In this document: positions 5,279-5,580 of the stretch, piece after piece
Layout of the letters: each line of letters begins with the position of its first letter
Numbering within the stretch: position 1 is the stretch's first letter
Source: Eubacterium sp.
GTDB taxonomy: Bacteria; Bacillota; Clostridia; Lachnospirales; Lachnospiraceae
DNA length: 5,580 nucleotides
Direction of reading: 5' to 3'
NCBI GenBank assembly: GCA_024697885.1
Contig: JAILSA010000033.1
Span: 1-5,580 of the forward strand
Position numbers and translations under genes: made by a program
Notes under the pieces: model-generated
Told to the model about the DNA's origin: nothing
The model's database searches: none
Seen by the model: only the letters and a program-made list of their open reading frames with translations

Positions 5279-5580
5279 ATGTTTATACAGAATAATAAGA
5301 TTTCCCTTTCTTTGCAGAATACACAGATGATGGAAAAAGTCGGTGTATCCGTACCAGTTGCCAAGGATGGCGGCGTTTCCCCACTTGCGGTGGAGACCTC
5401 AAAGGATTGTGCAGTACCAAAGGACATGGGAAGTGCTGTCTACACAGAGGCAGAGGCACGACAATTAAATATGAATCAGGAAGGTGTTTTGGAGGAGACT
5501 GCTATGTCCCCATCGGATTTTATCAGCCGATGCATGACAGGAGAGGACGCGGCAGATTTTGACCAGGAGGGAACACCTTT
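5270..5580 (+). CDS. Unidentified cytoplasmic-type protein, N-terminal fragment
   Basis: An open frame of 103 codons plus two bases runs uninterrupted to the window edge, so the C-terminus is missing. I do not recognise the family. The visible part has no signal peptide, no membrane segment and no clear catalytic motif. It starts MKSMFIQNNKISLSLQNTQM and is Ser/Thr-, Glu- and Met-containing and mostly polar, with an SPSDFISRCMTGEDAADF segment at about 80-97. A low-complexity N-terminus of this kind is seen in some Lachnospiraceae flagellum-associated proteins, but that is only an impression. I chose GTG 5270 because GAGGGA (5256-5261) lies eight bases upstream. ATG 5279 (18 bases away) and GTG 5264 (2 bases away) fit worse. 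The SigD-like promoter suggests expression with motility genes. Codon use looks like that of a real gene and there is no stop in 311 bases. Confidence 0.65.
   Translation, partial: MKSMFIQNNKISLSLQNTQMMEKVGVSVPVAKDGGVSPLAVETSKDCAVPKDMGSAVYTEAEARQLNMNQEGVLEETAMSPSDFISRCMTGEDAADFDQEGTP

Noticed and set aside
1..5580. CRISPR array, tRNA, rRNA, insertion sequence or riboswitch
   Set aside because: No regularly spaced repeats, no transposase-like frame or terminal repeats, no tRNA-like cloverleaf, and all leaders are short; nothing supports any of these.

Overview
The window looks like a chromosomal segment from a low- to mid-GC Gram-positive anaerobe of the Clostridia, most likely a Lachnospiraceae relative. 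The grounds are strong Shine-Dalgarno sites (AGGAGG type), SigA-like promoters, a secreted subtilase with a lysine-rich bacterial Ig-like (Big_2-type) tail, a zinc-ribbon/single-TM surface protein, and an HD-GYP-like protein with a clostridial-style layout. This is inferred from style and family content; no marker gene here fixes the taxon.

Layout. Positions 1-125 (minus) hold the first 41 codons of an AAA_14/DUF4143-type ATPase with its own promoter, and the gene runs off the left edge. Positions 287-1633 (minus) encode a 448-residue zinc-ribbon membrane protein with a duplicated extracellular domain, closed by a terminator at 232-266. Positions 1757-3988 (minus) encode a secreted S8 subtilisin-like protease. 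Its terminator at about 1682-1722 overlaps the promoter of the zinc-ribbon gene. Positions 3989-4124 are a compact divergent promoter region. Positions 4125-5195 (plus, GTG start) encode an HD-GYP-like protein that has lost several metal ligands. From about 5270 (plus) a further reading frame stays open to the right edge. It is preceded by a SigD/sigma-28-like promoter candidate and lies inside an 11-bp inverted repeat whose right arm contains the start codon. No gene-free stretch exceeds 300 bases.

How the parts may work together. The protease and zinc-ribbon genes lie in tandem and both products should act at or outside the membrane, but each appears to have its own promoter, so they are neighbours rather than a strict operon. 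The HD-GYP-like gene is transcribed divergently from the protease, with overlapping promoter elements. A degenerate c-di-GMP-type domain followed by a gene with a flagellar-sigma-like promoter suggests a link to the motile/sessile switch. That link is inference.

The most interesting signal is at 5218-5278. A transcript reading through from the HD-GYP-like gene would carry both arms of the inverted repeat and could hide the start codon of the next gene. A transcript starting at the local promoter would lack the left arm and be free to be translated. The rest is recognisable family biology with some odd details: a very basic protease tail, a large insertion in the protease catalytic domain, and a terminator that doubles as promoter DNA.
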